The notes under the pieces are model-generated. The model did not search any database, was not told the origin of the DNA, and worked only from the letters and a program-made list of their open reading frames with translations. From Streptomyces subrutilus (lineage in GTDB: Bacteria; Actinomycetota; Actinomycetes; Streptomycetales; Streptomycetaceae), in NCBI RefSeq assembly GCF_008704535.1, contig NZ_CP023701.1, forward strand, positions 5,250,001 through 5,314,000: a DNA stretch of 64,000 nt, written 5' to 3'. Position 1 is the first letter of the stretch, and every line of letters begins with the position of its first letter. Position numbers and translations under genes: made by a program. Shown piece by piece: positions 32,734 to 40,106 of this stretch.

Positions 32734-33743
32734 GCCGCGACCTCCTCGGTCTGCTCGGTCGGAACGCTCTCCTCGATCGAGGACGGCTTCTGCCCGGTGA
32801 TGGACAGGAAGACCTCGTCGAGGCTGGGCAGGTAGGTGCCGAGGTCGGCGATCGCGTACCCGCGGGCGGCCAGCAGCCCGACCACCGCGGTCAGCTGCCC
32901 GTCGCTCAGGATCGGGACGAGCAGCGCCCCCTCGTCCGGCACCGCCTGCGAACCGGCCACGCCGTCCAGTCCGGCCTCGGCCAGCGAACGGGCCATGCCG
33001 GGCAGGTCCGCCACGTCCACCGGCCGGACCCGCAGGGTGCGGCCGCCGACGCGCGCCTTCAACTCGTCGACCTTGCCGTTCGCGATGACCTTGCCGCGGT
33101 CGATGACCGTCAGGTCGCTCGCGAGCTGCTCGGCCTCCTCCATGTACTGGGTGGTGAGCAGCACGGTCGCCCCTTCGGCGACCAGCCGCTGCACCTCGTC
33201 CCACACCTCGTTGCGGGTACGGGGGTCCAGACCGGTGGTCGGCTCGTCCAGGTAGAGGATGGCCGGGTTGCCGATCAGCGAGGCGGCGAGGTCGAGCCGC
33301 CGCCGCATGCCGCCGGAGTAGTGCATGGCGGCCTTCTTGGCGGCCTCGGTCAGGGAGAACCGCTCCAGCATCTCGTCCGCGCGGCGGCGGGCGTCCTTGC
33401 GGGGCAGGTCGAGCAGCCGGCCGATCATGTAGAGGTTCTCCCAGCCGGAGAGCTTCTCGTCGACCGAGGCGTACTGGCCGGTCAGGCCGATCGTGCGGCG
33501 CAGCTGCCGGGGCTGGCGGACCACGTCGTACCCGGCGACGACGGCCGTGCCCGCGTCCGGGATCACCAGGGTGGACAGGCAGCGCACCAGGGTGGTCTTG
33601 CCGGCGCCGTTGGGTCCGAGCACCCCGAGGACGGTGCCCTCGGGGACGTCCAGGTCGACACCGTCCAGGGCTTTGGTCTCGCCGTAGTGCTTGACCAGTC
33701 CCCGCACCTCTACGGCGTTGGGATTCTTGTCGTTTCGCGTCAT
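32730..33743 (-). CDS. DrrA-type ABC exporter ATP-binding protein
   Basis: 337 residues. Walker A VLGPNGAGKTTLVRCLSTL, signature HYSGGMRRRLDLAASLIGNP, Walker B ILYLDEPTTGLD, and the DrrA-specific C-terminal domain after residue 230 (ADLGTYLPSLDEVFLSITG). Start choice: ATG 33743 (MTRNDKN) matches the family N-terminus; ATG 33752 and a TTG at 33773 are alternatives, none with a strong ribosome site. It energises the permease at 31879. Substrate unknown; DrrAB homologues are common in Streptomyces outside antibiotic clusters. Confidence 0.9.
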   Translation of the reverse strand: MTRNDKNPNAVEVRGLVKHYGETKALDGVDLDVPEGTVLGVLGPNGAGKTTLVRCLSTLVIPDAGTAVVAGYDVVRQPRQLRRTIGLTGQYASVDEKLSGWENLYMIGRLLDLPRKDARRRADEMLERFSLTEAAKKAAMHYSGGMRRRLDLAASLIGNPAILYLDEPTTGLDPRTRNEVWDEVQRLVAEGATVLLTTQYMEEAEQLASDLTVIDRGKVIANGKVDELKARVGGRTLRVRPVDVADLPGMARSLAEAGLDGVAGSQAVPDEGALLVPILSDGQLTAVVGLLAARGYAIADLGTYLPSLDEVFLSITGQKPSSIEESVPTEQTEEVAA

Positions 33744-33838
33744 GTCCACCATGGGACCATCCGCCACCGACAAAGCACCGACAGCCGACCGACAGCCCGC
33801 CGACGAACGGCCGACACCCGGGCGCCGGGACGCGCCGA

Positions 33839-33868
33839 CGGCCCGCCGGCTGCTGCACCGGCGGGCCG
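33839..33868. terminator. 11-bp hairpin, likely the original panB terminator
   Basis: 33839-33849 pairs perfectly with 33858-33868 around an 8-base loop. It lies on the far side of palindromic element copy 2 from panB; without the element it would be about 17 bp after the panB stop. Confidence 0.65.
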
Positions 33869-33885
33869 CGGTGAACCGGCCGCCC

Positions 33886-34054
33886 CTAGGCCGTCTCTTT
33901 CGGATCTTGCCGGGCCCGCGACGCCTGGCACCGTGCCTGGCCGCACTGCCGAGGCGACCACGTACGTCCAGTACGCGAGCGCCCCGGCAGCACGCCCAGG
34001 CACGGCACCAGACGCCGCGGGCTCGGCCGACAAGATCCGAAAGAGACGACCTAG
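33886..34054. mobile_element. CTAG-bounded palindromic element, copy 2 (MITE-like)
   Basis: 169 bp, identical to 22351-22518 except for one extra C in the central region, in the same orientation and again bounded by CTAG. The right-hand CTAG (34051-34054) supplies the TAG stop of panB on the minus strand. Outer flanks differ from copy 1, so only the element itself is duplicated. On the minus strand, which is what panB read-through would transcribe, all six arm differences become G-U pairs. No gene is encoded. Confidence 0.8.
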
Positions 34055-34920
34055 TGGAAGGCGTGCTCCTCCAGCGGGAACGTTCCGCCGACCACGTCCT
34101 CGGCGAAGGCCTTCGCCGCGTCGCCCATGGTCTTGCGCAGGTTCGCGTACTGCTTCACGAACTTCGGCATCCGACCGCCCGTCAGACCCATCATGTCGGT
34201 CCACACCAGCACCTGCGCGTCGCACTGCGACCCCGCGCCGATCCCGACCGTCGGGATCTGCAGGGACCGCGTGACCTCGGCGGCCAGCTCGGCCGGGACC
34301 AGCTCCAGCACCACCGCGAAGGCACCCGCGTCCTGCGCGGCCTTCGCGTCGCGCAGCAGCTGGTGCGCGGCCTCGTCCCCGCGCCCCTGCACCCGGTAGC
34401 CCATCGCGTTGACCGACTGCGGGGTCAGGCCCAGGTGGGACATGACCGGGATGCCGGACTGCACGATCAGCTCGGTCTGCCGCAGCGAGCGCTCGCCGCC
34501 CTCCAGCTTCACCGCGCCCACCCCGGCCTCCTTGACCAGCCGGGTCGCGCTGCGCAGCGCCTGCACCGCGCCCTCCTGGTACGAGCCGAACGGCAGGTCG
34601 CCCACGATCAGGGCGCGGCTGGTGCCCCGGACGACGGCCGCGGACAGCAGCGTCATCTCGTCCATGGTCACCGGGACGGTGGTCTCGTAGCCGAGGTGAC
34701 AGTTGCCCATCGAGTCCCCGACCAGCATGACCGGGATGCCGGCCTCGTCGAAGACGGACGCGGTCATCGCGTCGTAGGCGGTGAGCATGGGCCACTTCTC
34801 GCCGCGCTCCTTGGCGAGGTTCAGGTCGCGGACGGTGACCCGCCGCGTGCCCGTGCCGCCGTAGAGGGTGGGGGCGGCCGTCGATGCGGGCTCGCGGGCA
34901 GGCGAAACGGCATGCGTCAT
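34051..34920 (-). CDS. panB: 3-methyl-2-oxobutanoate hydroxymethyltransferase
   Basis: 289 residues. First step of pantothenate synthesis: adds a hydroxymethyl group from methylene-tetrahydrofolate to ketoisovalerate. Visible: MLTAYDAMTASVFDEAGIP, LVGDSMGNCHLGY (metal-binding Asp), AVKLEGGE, GIPVMSHLGLTPQSV, VGIGAGSQCDAQVLVW. I chose ATG 34920 over 34941 because AAGGAG lies eight bases upstream of 34920. The stop TAG is in the CTAG edge of palindromic element copy 2, leaving the C-terminus ending EEHAFH, which appears complete. No panC or panD is adjacent. Confidence 0.95.
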   Translation of the reverse strand: MTHAVSPAREPASTAAPTLYGGTGTRRVTVRDLNLAKERGEKWPMLTAYDAMTASVFDEAGIPVMLVGDSMGNCHLGYETTVPVTMDEMTLLSAAVVRGTSRALIVGDLPFGSYQEGAVQALRSATRLVKEAGVGAVKLEGGERSLRQTELIVQSGIPVMSHLGLTPQSVNAMGYRVQGRGDEAAHQLLRDAKAAQDAGAFAVVLELVPAELAAEVTRSLQIPTVGIGAGSQCDAQVLVWTDMMGLTGGRMPKFVKQYANLRKTMGDAAKAFAEDVVGGTFPLEEHAFH

Positions 34921-35208
34921 GGGAACTGCTCCTTGTGTCATCTCGAGGCGCCCTCACGGCGTCCCCGGACTCACCCACCATGGTGCATCCCCGCGGCCCG
35001 CGACGGAAGTGCGCCCCGGGGACGCGCCCGGCCCGGTCGCGCCAATGTGCGCGTTTCGTGACAACCGGAACCCTGTGCGCACGGCCGTTCGTCCTTCCGG
35101 ACGTACGACCGCGACAGGCGGTCGTGACGGAGGGCACGGAAGGCCGCGTCCATCGCCTAGGGTCAAGGGGCGGGGACGCAGCGCGAGCACGGCAGTGAGG
35201 GCAGTGGC
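34921..35208. other. 288-bp divergent intergenic region
   Basis: Lies between panB and the EEP gene and should hold both promoters. I see no convincing operator or riboswitch. A CTAG occurs at about 35157. Confidence 0.5.
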
Positions 35209-36237
35209 ATGGCACAGGCGTACATGACGGAAACGGGGAACGGCGGCTCGGACCCCGAGCCCTCCGCATCCCGCTTCCGGCGCCGTCTGACAGCGCTGCG
35301 CGGCGACCGTGGCATCTGGCGGCGCGGGCTGGTGCTGGCGGGCATCGCCCTGCTGACCTCGTTGATCATGATCTTCCACGCCGATCTGCCCAACGACGTC
35401 GGCAACCTGGGCAGCCTCACCGAGACCTTCCTGCCCTGGCTGGGGCTGGCCGTCCCGGTGCTCTTCGCCTGCGCCGTCTACCGCACGTCCGCGACCGCCC
35501 TGATCGCGATACTGCTGACGGCCGCGGTCTGGGCCAACATCTTCGGCGGCCTGGTCTTCGACAAGTCCGGCGCCGGCGGCAACCTCATGGTCGCCACCCA
35601 CAACGTCGACGCCGACAACGCCGACCCGCAGGGCACCGCCGAATCCGTGGCGAAGTCCGGAGCCGACGTGCTGGCCCTGACCGAGCTCAAGTCCGGGGCC
35701 GTCCCCGTCTACGAGAAGGCGCTCGCCGACACGTACAAGTACCACGCGGTCGAGGGCACCGTCGGCGTGTGGAGCCGCTACCCGCTCACCTCCAGCCGGC
35801 CCGTCGACATCAAGATGGGCTGGGTCCGCGCCATGCGGGCCACGGTGACCACCCCCGTCGGCGACGTCGGCGTCTACGTCGCCCACCTGCCCTCGGTACG
35901 GGTCAAGCTCAAGGCCGGCTTCACCGCCAACCAGCGCGACAACAGCGCGGAGGCGCTCGGTGCCGCGCTCGCCGCCGAACCGCTGAAGAAGGTCATCCTG
36001 CTCGGCGACCTCAACGGCACCATGAACGACCGCGCCCTGTCCGAGGTCACCTCGCAGATGCGCTCCACGCAGGGCGCGGCGGGCGACGGATTCGGCTTCA
36101 GCTGGCCCGCCCAGTTCCCGATGGCCCGGATCGACCAGATCATGGTCCGCGGCATCACGCCGGAGGCCTCCTGGACCCTCCCGCGCACCGGCAGTGACCA
36201 CCTCCCGATCGCGGCGCGGGTCACCGTCACGCGCTAG
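35209..36237 (+). CDS. Membrane-anchored endonuclease/exonuclease/phosphatase (EEP) family protein
   Basis: 342 residues. Three membrane helices in the first 120 residues (RGLVLAGIALLTSLIMIFHA, FLPWLGLAVPVLFACAVY, LIAILLTAAVWANIFGGLVF) are followed by an extracellular EEP domain: MVATHNVDADN, DVLALTEL, VILLGDLNGTMND, and the C-terminal TGSDHLPIAARV with the SDH catalytic motif. Such proteins hydrolyse phosphodiesters, possibly lipid or nucleic-acid substrates outside the cell; the actual substrate is unknown. The ribosome site before ATG 35209 is weak; ATG 35224 is an alternative. Confidence 0.85.
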   Translation: MAQAYMTETGNGGSDPEPSASRFRRRLTALRGDRGIWRRGLVLAGIALLTSLIMIFHADLPNDVGNLGSLTETFLPWLGLAVPVLFACAVYRTSATALIAILLTAAVWANIFGGLVFDKSGAGGNLMVATHNVDADNADPQGTAESVAKSGADVLALTELKSGAVPVYEKALADTYKYHAVEGTVGVWSRYPLTSSRPVDIKMGWVRAMRATVTTPVGDVGVYVAHLPSVRVKLKAGFTANQRDNSAEALGAALAAEPLKKVILLGDLNGTMNDRALSEVTSQMRSTQGAAGDGFGFSWPAQFPMARIDQIMVRGITPEASWTLPRTGSDHLPIAARVTVTR

Positions 36238-36244
36238 CCGCACC

Positions 36245-36308
36245 GACCCGCGGGGCGTGGCGCGGGTCGCCCCGGCCCCGCGGCCTCGGTCCGCGCGCCG
36301 GGGCCGGG
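36245..36308. terminator. Two consecutive hairpins between convergent genes
   Basis: 36245-36252 pairs with 36261-36268 (8 bp, 8-base loop), and 36271-36279 pairs with 36300-36308 (9 bp). They lie between the stops of the EEP gene and nadE. Confidence 0.65.
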
Positions 36309-36315
36309 AGCGGGT

Positions 36316-38070
36316 CTACGCCCGCTCCCGCCAGCCGTTGGTGATGGGCAGCCGGCGGTCCTTGCCGAAGCCCTTCGCCGAGATCTTCGTGCCCGGCGGG
36401 TACTGGCGCCGCTTGTACTCGGCGGTGTCCACCATCCGCAGGGTCCGGGCGACCAGCTCCGGATCGAAGCCGGCCGCGACGATCGACTCCAGGCCCTGGT
36501 CGCGGTCCACGTACCTCGCCAGGATCGCGTCGAGCACCGGGTAGTCCGGCAGCGAGTCCGTGTCCACCTGGCCCGGGCGCAGTTCGGCGCTCGGCGGCTT
36601 GTGGATCGAGTTCTCCGGGATCGGCGGGGTCTCGCCCCGTTCGGCGGCCCTGCGGTTGCGGTACCGGGCGAGCAGGAAGACGTCCGACTTGTAGACGTCC
36701 TTGATCGGGCCGTAGGCGCCCACGGAGTCGCCGTACAGGGTGGAGTAGCCGACGGCCAGCTCCGACTTGTTGCCCGGGGCCAGGACGATGTGGCCCTCCT
36801 GGTTGGAGAGGGCCATGAGCAGGGTGCCGCGCAGCCGCGACTGGAGGTTCTCCTCGGCGAGGCCGGTGAGGCCCAGCGACCCCATGTAGGCGTCGAACAT
36901 CGGCTCGATCGACACGGTCCGGAAGTTCAGCCCGGTGCGCTCGGCCAGGTCGGCCGCGTCGCCCCGGGAGTGCTCCGAGGAGTACTTCGAGGGCATGGAG
37001 ACGCCGTACACGTTCTGCGCGCCGATCGCGTCGCAGGCGACGGCGGCCACGAGCGCGGAGTCGATGCCGCCGGAGAGCCCGATCAGGACCGAGCGGAAGC
37101 CGTTCTTGCGGACGTACGCGCGCAGGCCCACGACCAGCGCGTCGTAGATCTCCTCGGCGTCGTCGAGGCGGTCCGCGTAGCCGCCGGCCACCACCGTCCC
37201 GTACGGTTCCACCGGCTCCTCGGAGAGGATCACGCGGTCGATGCGCAGACCGTCGTCGACCACGCCCTCGGGGGCGTCGGCGCGGGCCGCCGGCAGGTCG
37301 AGGTCGACGAGCACGCAGCCCTCGGAGAACTGCGGGGCGCGGGCGACGACCTCGCCGTCGGCGTCCACGACGACGGAGTCACCGTCGAAGACCAGCTCGT
37401 CCTGACCGCCGATCATGGCGAGGTAGGCCAGGGTGCAGCCGGCCTCCCGGGCCCGCCTGCGGACCAGGTCGAGGCGCAGGTCGTCCTTGTTGCGCTCGTA
37501 GGGCGAGGCGTTGATCGAGATCAGCAGCCCGGCCCCGGCGGCGCGGGTGGCCGGGACCCGGCCGCCGTCCTGCCAGAGGTCCTCGCAGATGGCCAGGGCC
37601 ACGTCCACGCCCCGGACCCGCACGACCGGCTGGGTGTCGCCCGGCACGAAGTACCGGAACTCGTCGAACACGCCGTAGTTGGGCAGGTGGTGCTTGGCGA
37701 AGCGCAGGACGACCTCCCCGCGGTGCAGCACGGCCGCCGCGTTCTCCGGGGACCCGGCCGGCCGGCCGAGCCGGGGCACGGCCTTCTCGGTGCGGTCGAG
37801 GTAGCCGACGACGACCGGCAGGTCGCCGAGCCCCTCGGCGGCGAGGCGCTCGGCGAGGGCGCGGAGCGCGGCGCGGGAGGCCTCGACGAAGGAGCCGCGC
37901 AGCGCGAGGTCCTCGACGGGGTACCCGGTCAGCATCATTTCGGGGAAGGCCACCAGGTGGGCGCCCTGCTCCGCGGAGTGCCGGGTCCAGTGGACCACCG
38001 AGTCCGCGTTGGCCGCGATGTCGCCGACGTGCGAGTCGATCTGATTCAGGGCGAGGCGTAGTTGAGGCAC
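36316..38070 (-). CDS. nadE: Glutamine-dependent NAD+ synthetase
   Basis: 584 residues, two-domain type. The N-terminal carbon-nitrogen hydrolase domain (about 1-265) provides ammonia from glutamine: FPEMMLTGYP with the catalytic Glu, FAKHHLPNYGVFDE with Lys, and LAICEDLWQD with Cys. The C-terminal synthetase domain has the PP-loop LIGLSGGIDSALVAAVACD (about 330), GVSMPSKYSSEHS and LAPGNKSELAVGYSTLYGD. It amidates deamido-NAD. The RQYPPGTKISAKGFGKDRRL end is normal. Transcribed alone. Confidence 0.95.
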   Translation of the reverse strand: MPQLRLALNQIDSHVGDIAANADSVVHWTRHSAEQGAHLVAFPEMMLTGYPVEDLALRGSFVEASRAALRALAERLAAEGLGDLPVVVGYLDRTEKAVPRLGRPAGSPENAAAVLHRGEVVLRFAKHHLPNYGVFDEFRYFVPGDTQPVVRVRGVDVALAICEDLWQDGGRVPATRAAGAGLLISINASPYERNKDDLRLDLVRRRAREAGCTLAYLAMIGGQDELVFDGDSVVVDADGEVVARAPQFSEGCVLVDLDLPAARADAPEGVVDDGLRIDRVILSEEPVEPYGTVVAGGYADRLDDAEEIYDALVVGLRAYVRKNGFRSVLIGLSGGIDSALVAAVACDAIGAQNVYGVSMPSKYSSEHSRGDAADLAERTGLNFRTVSIEPMFDAYMGSLGLTGLAEENLQSRLRGTLLMALSNQEGHIVLAPGNKSELAVGYSTLYGDSVGAYGPIKDVYKSDVFLLARYRNRRAAERGETPPIPENSIHKPPSAELRPGQVDTDSLPDYPVLDAILARYVDRDQGLESIVAAGFDPELVARTLRMVDTAEYKRRQYPPGTKISAKGFGKDRRLPITNGWRERA

Positions 38071-38147
38071 GGGGCCCAGTCTAATCGTCTTTCTGACGCG
38101 ATGTCCTGGGCCCCGCCGTTTCCCGGCGGCCGGTCGGGGTCGTCGGG

Positions 38148-38175
38148 GTCAGCCGGTCGGGATCAGCCGATCGGG
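38148..38175. repeat. 14-bp tandem duplication covering a stop codon
   Basis: GTCAGCCGGTCGGG (38148-38161) and ATCAGCCGATCGGG (38162-38175) match at 12 of 14 positions. The second copy contains the TGA stop of the minus-strand gene; the first contains the same TCA on the plus strand. Confidence 0.7.
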
Positions 38176-39413
38176 CCGGCGTACTGCACGTCGTCGAGCA
38201 GGGTCCCCGCCGAGATGTCCGCCGTGACCTCCTTCGTCCCCTCGGGGACCTCGAACGCCACGATCCCGCTGGCCGTCGCGCCCGGCAGGATGCTGCCCTC
38301 GATCATCTTCGGCACGTCGCCGTCGAAGAAGAGCCGGGCCGTCATCCCCTTGTCGTCGCGGACGTTGGGCACCGCGTAGATCACCTCGTGCGGCTTGTCC
38401 GAGCCGTTGGTGATGGTGACCGTCATCGCGATGGCGTTGACCGCCTTCTCCTGGCCGTAGAGGCTCTTCGGCTTGTACTTCTTCGGCGCCGACAGGCTCA
38501 CCTTGACGCCGTCGGGGTACGTGAAGGTCTCGCCGAACGGCAGCGCGCTGTCCACGCCCGGCACCTTGGCCGGCGGGGGAGCGGACGGGGACTGCCCGGG
38601 CCACGGCTCGTCCTCGGGGTCCGTCCCGCCGGGGTCGAGCTGCTCGTCGATGCTGCGGTCGACCCGGTCGGCCGCCGTGTCGACGACGTACGCGGTGAGG
38701 AAGAAGCCGCCGACCGAGGCGGCCAGGCCGAGCACGCCGAGGGAGGTGCCCACGACGGCCATCGCCTTGCGCGGGGCGCCGCGGGCGGCGCGGACCAGGG
38801 CGGCGATGCCCAGGCCGAGCCCGACGACCGCGAGGATCGTGCCGACCCAGAAGAAGAAGGGGACGAGGCCGAACAGCACGCCGCCGATCCCGAGCACCAG
38901 CGCGGCTACGGCCTGCCCGTTGCTCGGGGCGGGCGCGGGGTAGGCCGGGTAGCCGTACCCGTACCCGCCGCCTTCGCCACCGGCCGGGCCGTAGCCGGGA
39001 CCCGGCTGCGCCCAGGGATTGCCGGGGACGTCCGGGGCACCGGCCCCCGGGCCGAAGCCCTGCGCCGCCGGGCCGCCGGGCGGGACCGGGACGGGCGGCG
39101 CGAACGGCGACGGGCCGGTCGGAGCGGCGGGCGCGCCGACCGGGGGCGCGGGGGAGGCCGGAGCCCCGGGGGCGCCGACGGCGGGCGTCTCGGCCGCGGG
39201 GGCGCCGGCCGGGGCGGCGTCGGCCGGGGGCGCGGACGCGGGCGGAGCGTCCGTCGGGGGCGCGGTCGGGGCGGGCGCCGCGGGGGCCGGGGTCTTGTCG
39301 AACGAGAGGGTCGGCGCGGGAGCCGGTACGGGGGCCGCCCCGGGTATGGACGTGCCGGCCGGCTCGGTCGGCGGGCCGGGCGGCGTGCTGGGCGGGTTGG
39401 GCGGGGTGGTCAT
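38163..39413 (-). CDS. DUF4190-like membrane protein with extracellular domain
   Basis: 416 residues. A 180-residue Pro/Ala/Gly-rich cytoplasmic N-terminus ends in a GGGYGYGYPAYPAPA region. A DUF4190-type double membrane segment follows (AALVLGIGGVLFGLVPFFFW ... MAVVGTSLGVLGLAASVGG). An extracellular linker leads to a beta-rich C-terminal domain (TYPDGVKVSLSAPKKYKP, AIAMTVTITNGSDKP) resembling DUF4352-like Ig folds. ATG 39413 is used; GTG at about 39452 would add 13 residues. Likely a membrane-stress or envelope protein; function unknown. Confidence 0.75.
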   Translation of the reverse strand: MTTPPNPPSTPPGPPTEPAGTSIPGAAPVPAPAPTLSFDKTPAPAAPAPTAPPTDAPPASAPPADAAPAGAPAAETPAVGAPGAPASPAPPVGAPAAPTGPSPFAPPVPVPPGGPAAQGFGPGAGAPDVPGNPWAQPGPGYGPAGGEGGGYGYGYPAYPAPAPSNGQAVAALVLGIGGVLFGLVPFFFWVGTILAVVGLGLGIAALVRAARGAPRKAMAVVGTSLGVLGLAASVGGFFLTAYVVDTAADRVDRSIDEQLDPGGTDPEDEPWPGQSPSAPPPAKVPGVDSALPFGETFTYPDGVKVSLSAPKKYKPKSLYGQEKAVNAIAMTVTITNGSDKPHEVIYAVPNVRDDKGMTARLFFDGDVPKMIEGSILPGATASGIVAFEVPEGTKEVTADISAGTLLDDVQYAGPIG

Positions 39414-39596
39414 ACCGGCGGGCGGTCCTTCGGTCGCAGCTGTGGTGATCACCGCTAGAGTCCCACGCCCCCGCGGTGCGACAACCCGTTTTCCGTACGG
39501 CCGCGGCCCGGGCGCTCTCCGGCCGGAGCCGTCCGGTCCCGTCGGAGGCACCCGGGGCCGCCCTCGACCGCGGCCGCGGATGCGACCATCGTCCCC

Positions 39597-39992
39597 GTGA
39601 CCGGATCCCGTAGGCCGACCAGTCCGCCGCCTCCCCCGAGGGTCATCCGGCTGGAATGGGGGCTGATGGAGGTCGAAGGCATCGCCCCCGGCAAGGACTT
39701 CGTCCTGTACCCGGGCGGCGGCCACGCGTGGGACCGGGCCGTGCACGGCACCCGCCACAGCCCCGGGATCCAGCCCGGGGACGTCCGGGAGCTCCTCGGG
39801 CGGGGCATCGGGGTGGTCGTCCTCGGTCTCGGCATGCAGCGGCGGCTGCACGTCGCGCCGACGGCCCTGGAACTGCTCCGGGAGGCCGGGGTGCGGGTGC
39901 ACGCGGACGAGACGCGGGCGGCCGTCGGCATCTACCCCGCCGTGGCGGCCGGACCCCGGCCCGTGGGCGCCCTGTTCCACTCGACCTGCTGA
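39597..39992 (+). CDS. Mth938-like domain protein
   Basis: 131 residues. The core from about residue 15 (RVIRLEWGLMEVEGI) through YPGGGHAWD, VVVLGLGMQRRLHV and LREAGVRVHADETRAAVGIY is the MTH938/AAMDC fold. No catalytic function is established for this family. GTG 39597 is the first start; the first dozen Pro-rich residues may not be translated if a later start is used. It is convergent with the multicopper oxidase gene, with a tandem repeat in the gap. Confidence 0.78.
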   Translation: MTGSRRPTSPPPPPRVIRLEWGLMEVEGIAPGKDFVLYPGGGHAWDRAVHGTRHSPGIQPGDVRELLGRGIGVVVLGLGMQRRLHVAPTALELLREAGVRVHADETRAAVGIYPAVAAGPRPVGALFHSTC

Positions 39993-40076
39993 GCCGGCCT
40001 GGCGACCCCGGTCTGCCGGGGCCGGCCTGCCGACCCCGGTCTGGCGGGGCCGAGCTGCCTGGGCCGAGCTGTCGGG
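39993..40076. repeat. Six 14-bp degenerate tandem units
   Basis: Starting immediately after the Mth938 stop, the sequence divides into six 14-bp units such as GCCGGCCTGGCGAC, CCCGGTCTGCCGGG and GCCGAGCTGTCGGG. Units 1-2 (39993-40020) recur as units 3-4 (40021-40048) with 26 of 28 matches; both differences are reciprocal G/C swaps. Confidence 0.8.
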
Positions 40077-40106
40077 GCGGCCGCCGAGGTCCGAGAGGGA
40101 CGCGCG

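Noticed and set aside
28367..33743. BTAD regulator plus DrrAB exporter as an antibiotic gene cluster
   Set aside because: No PKS, NRPS, terpene or tailoring enzymes are nearby, the exporter is convergent with the regulator, and both gene types are common in Streptomyces core regions.
22351..34054. The two palindromic elements as a composite transposon
   Set aside because: They are in direct orientation 11.4 kb apart, flank ordinary conserved genes, and no transposase lies between them.
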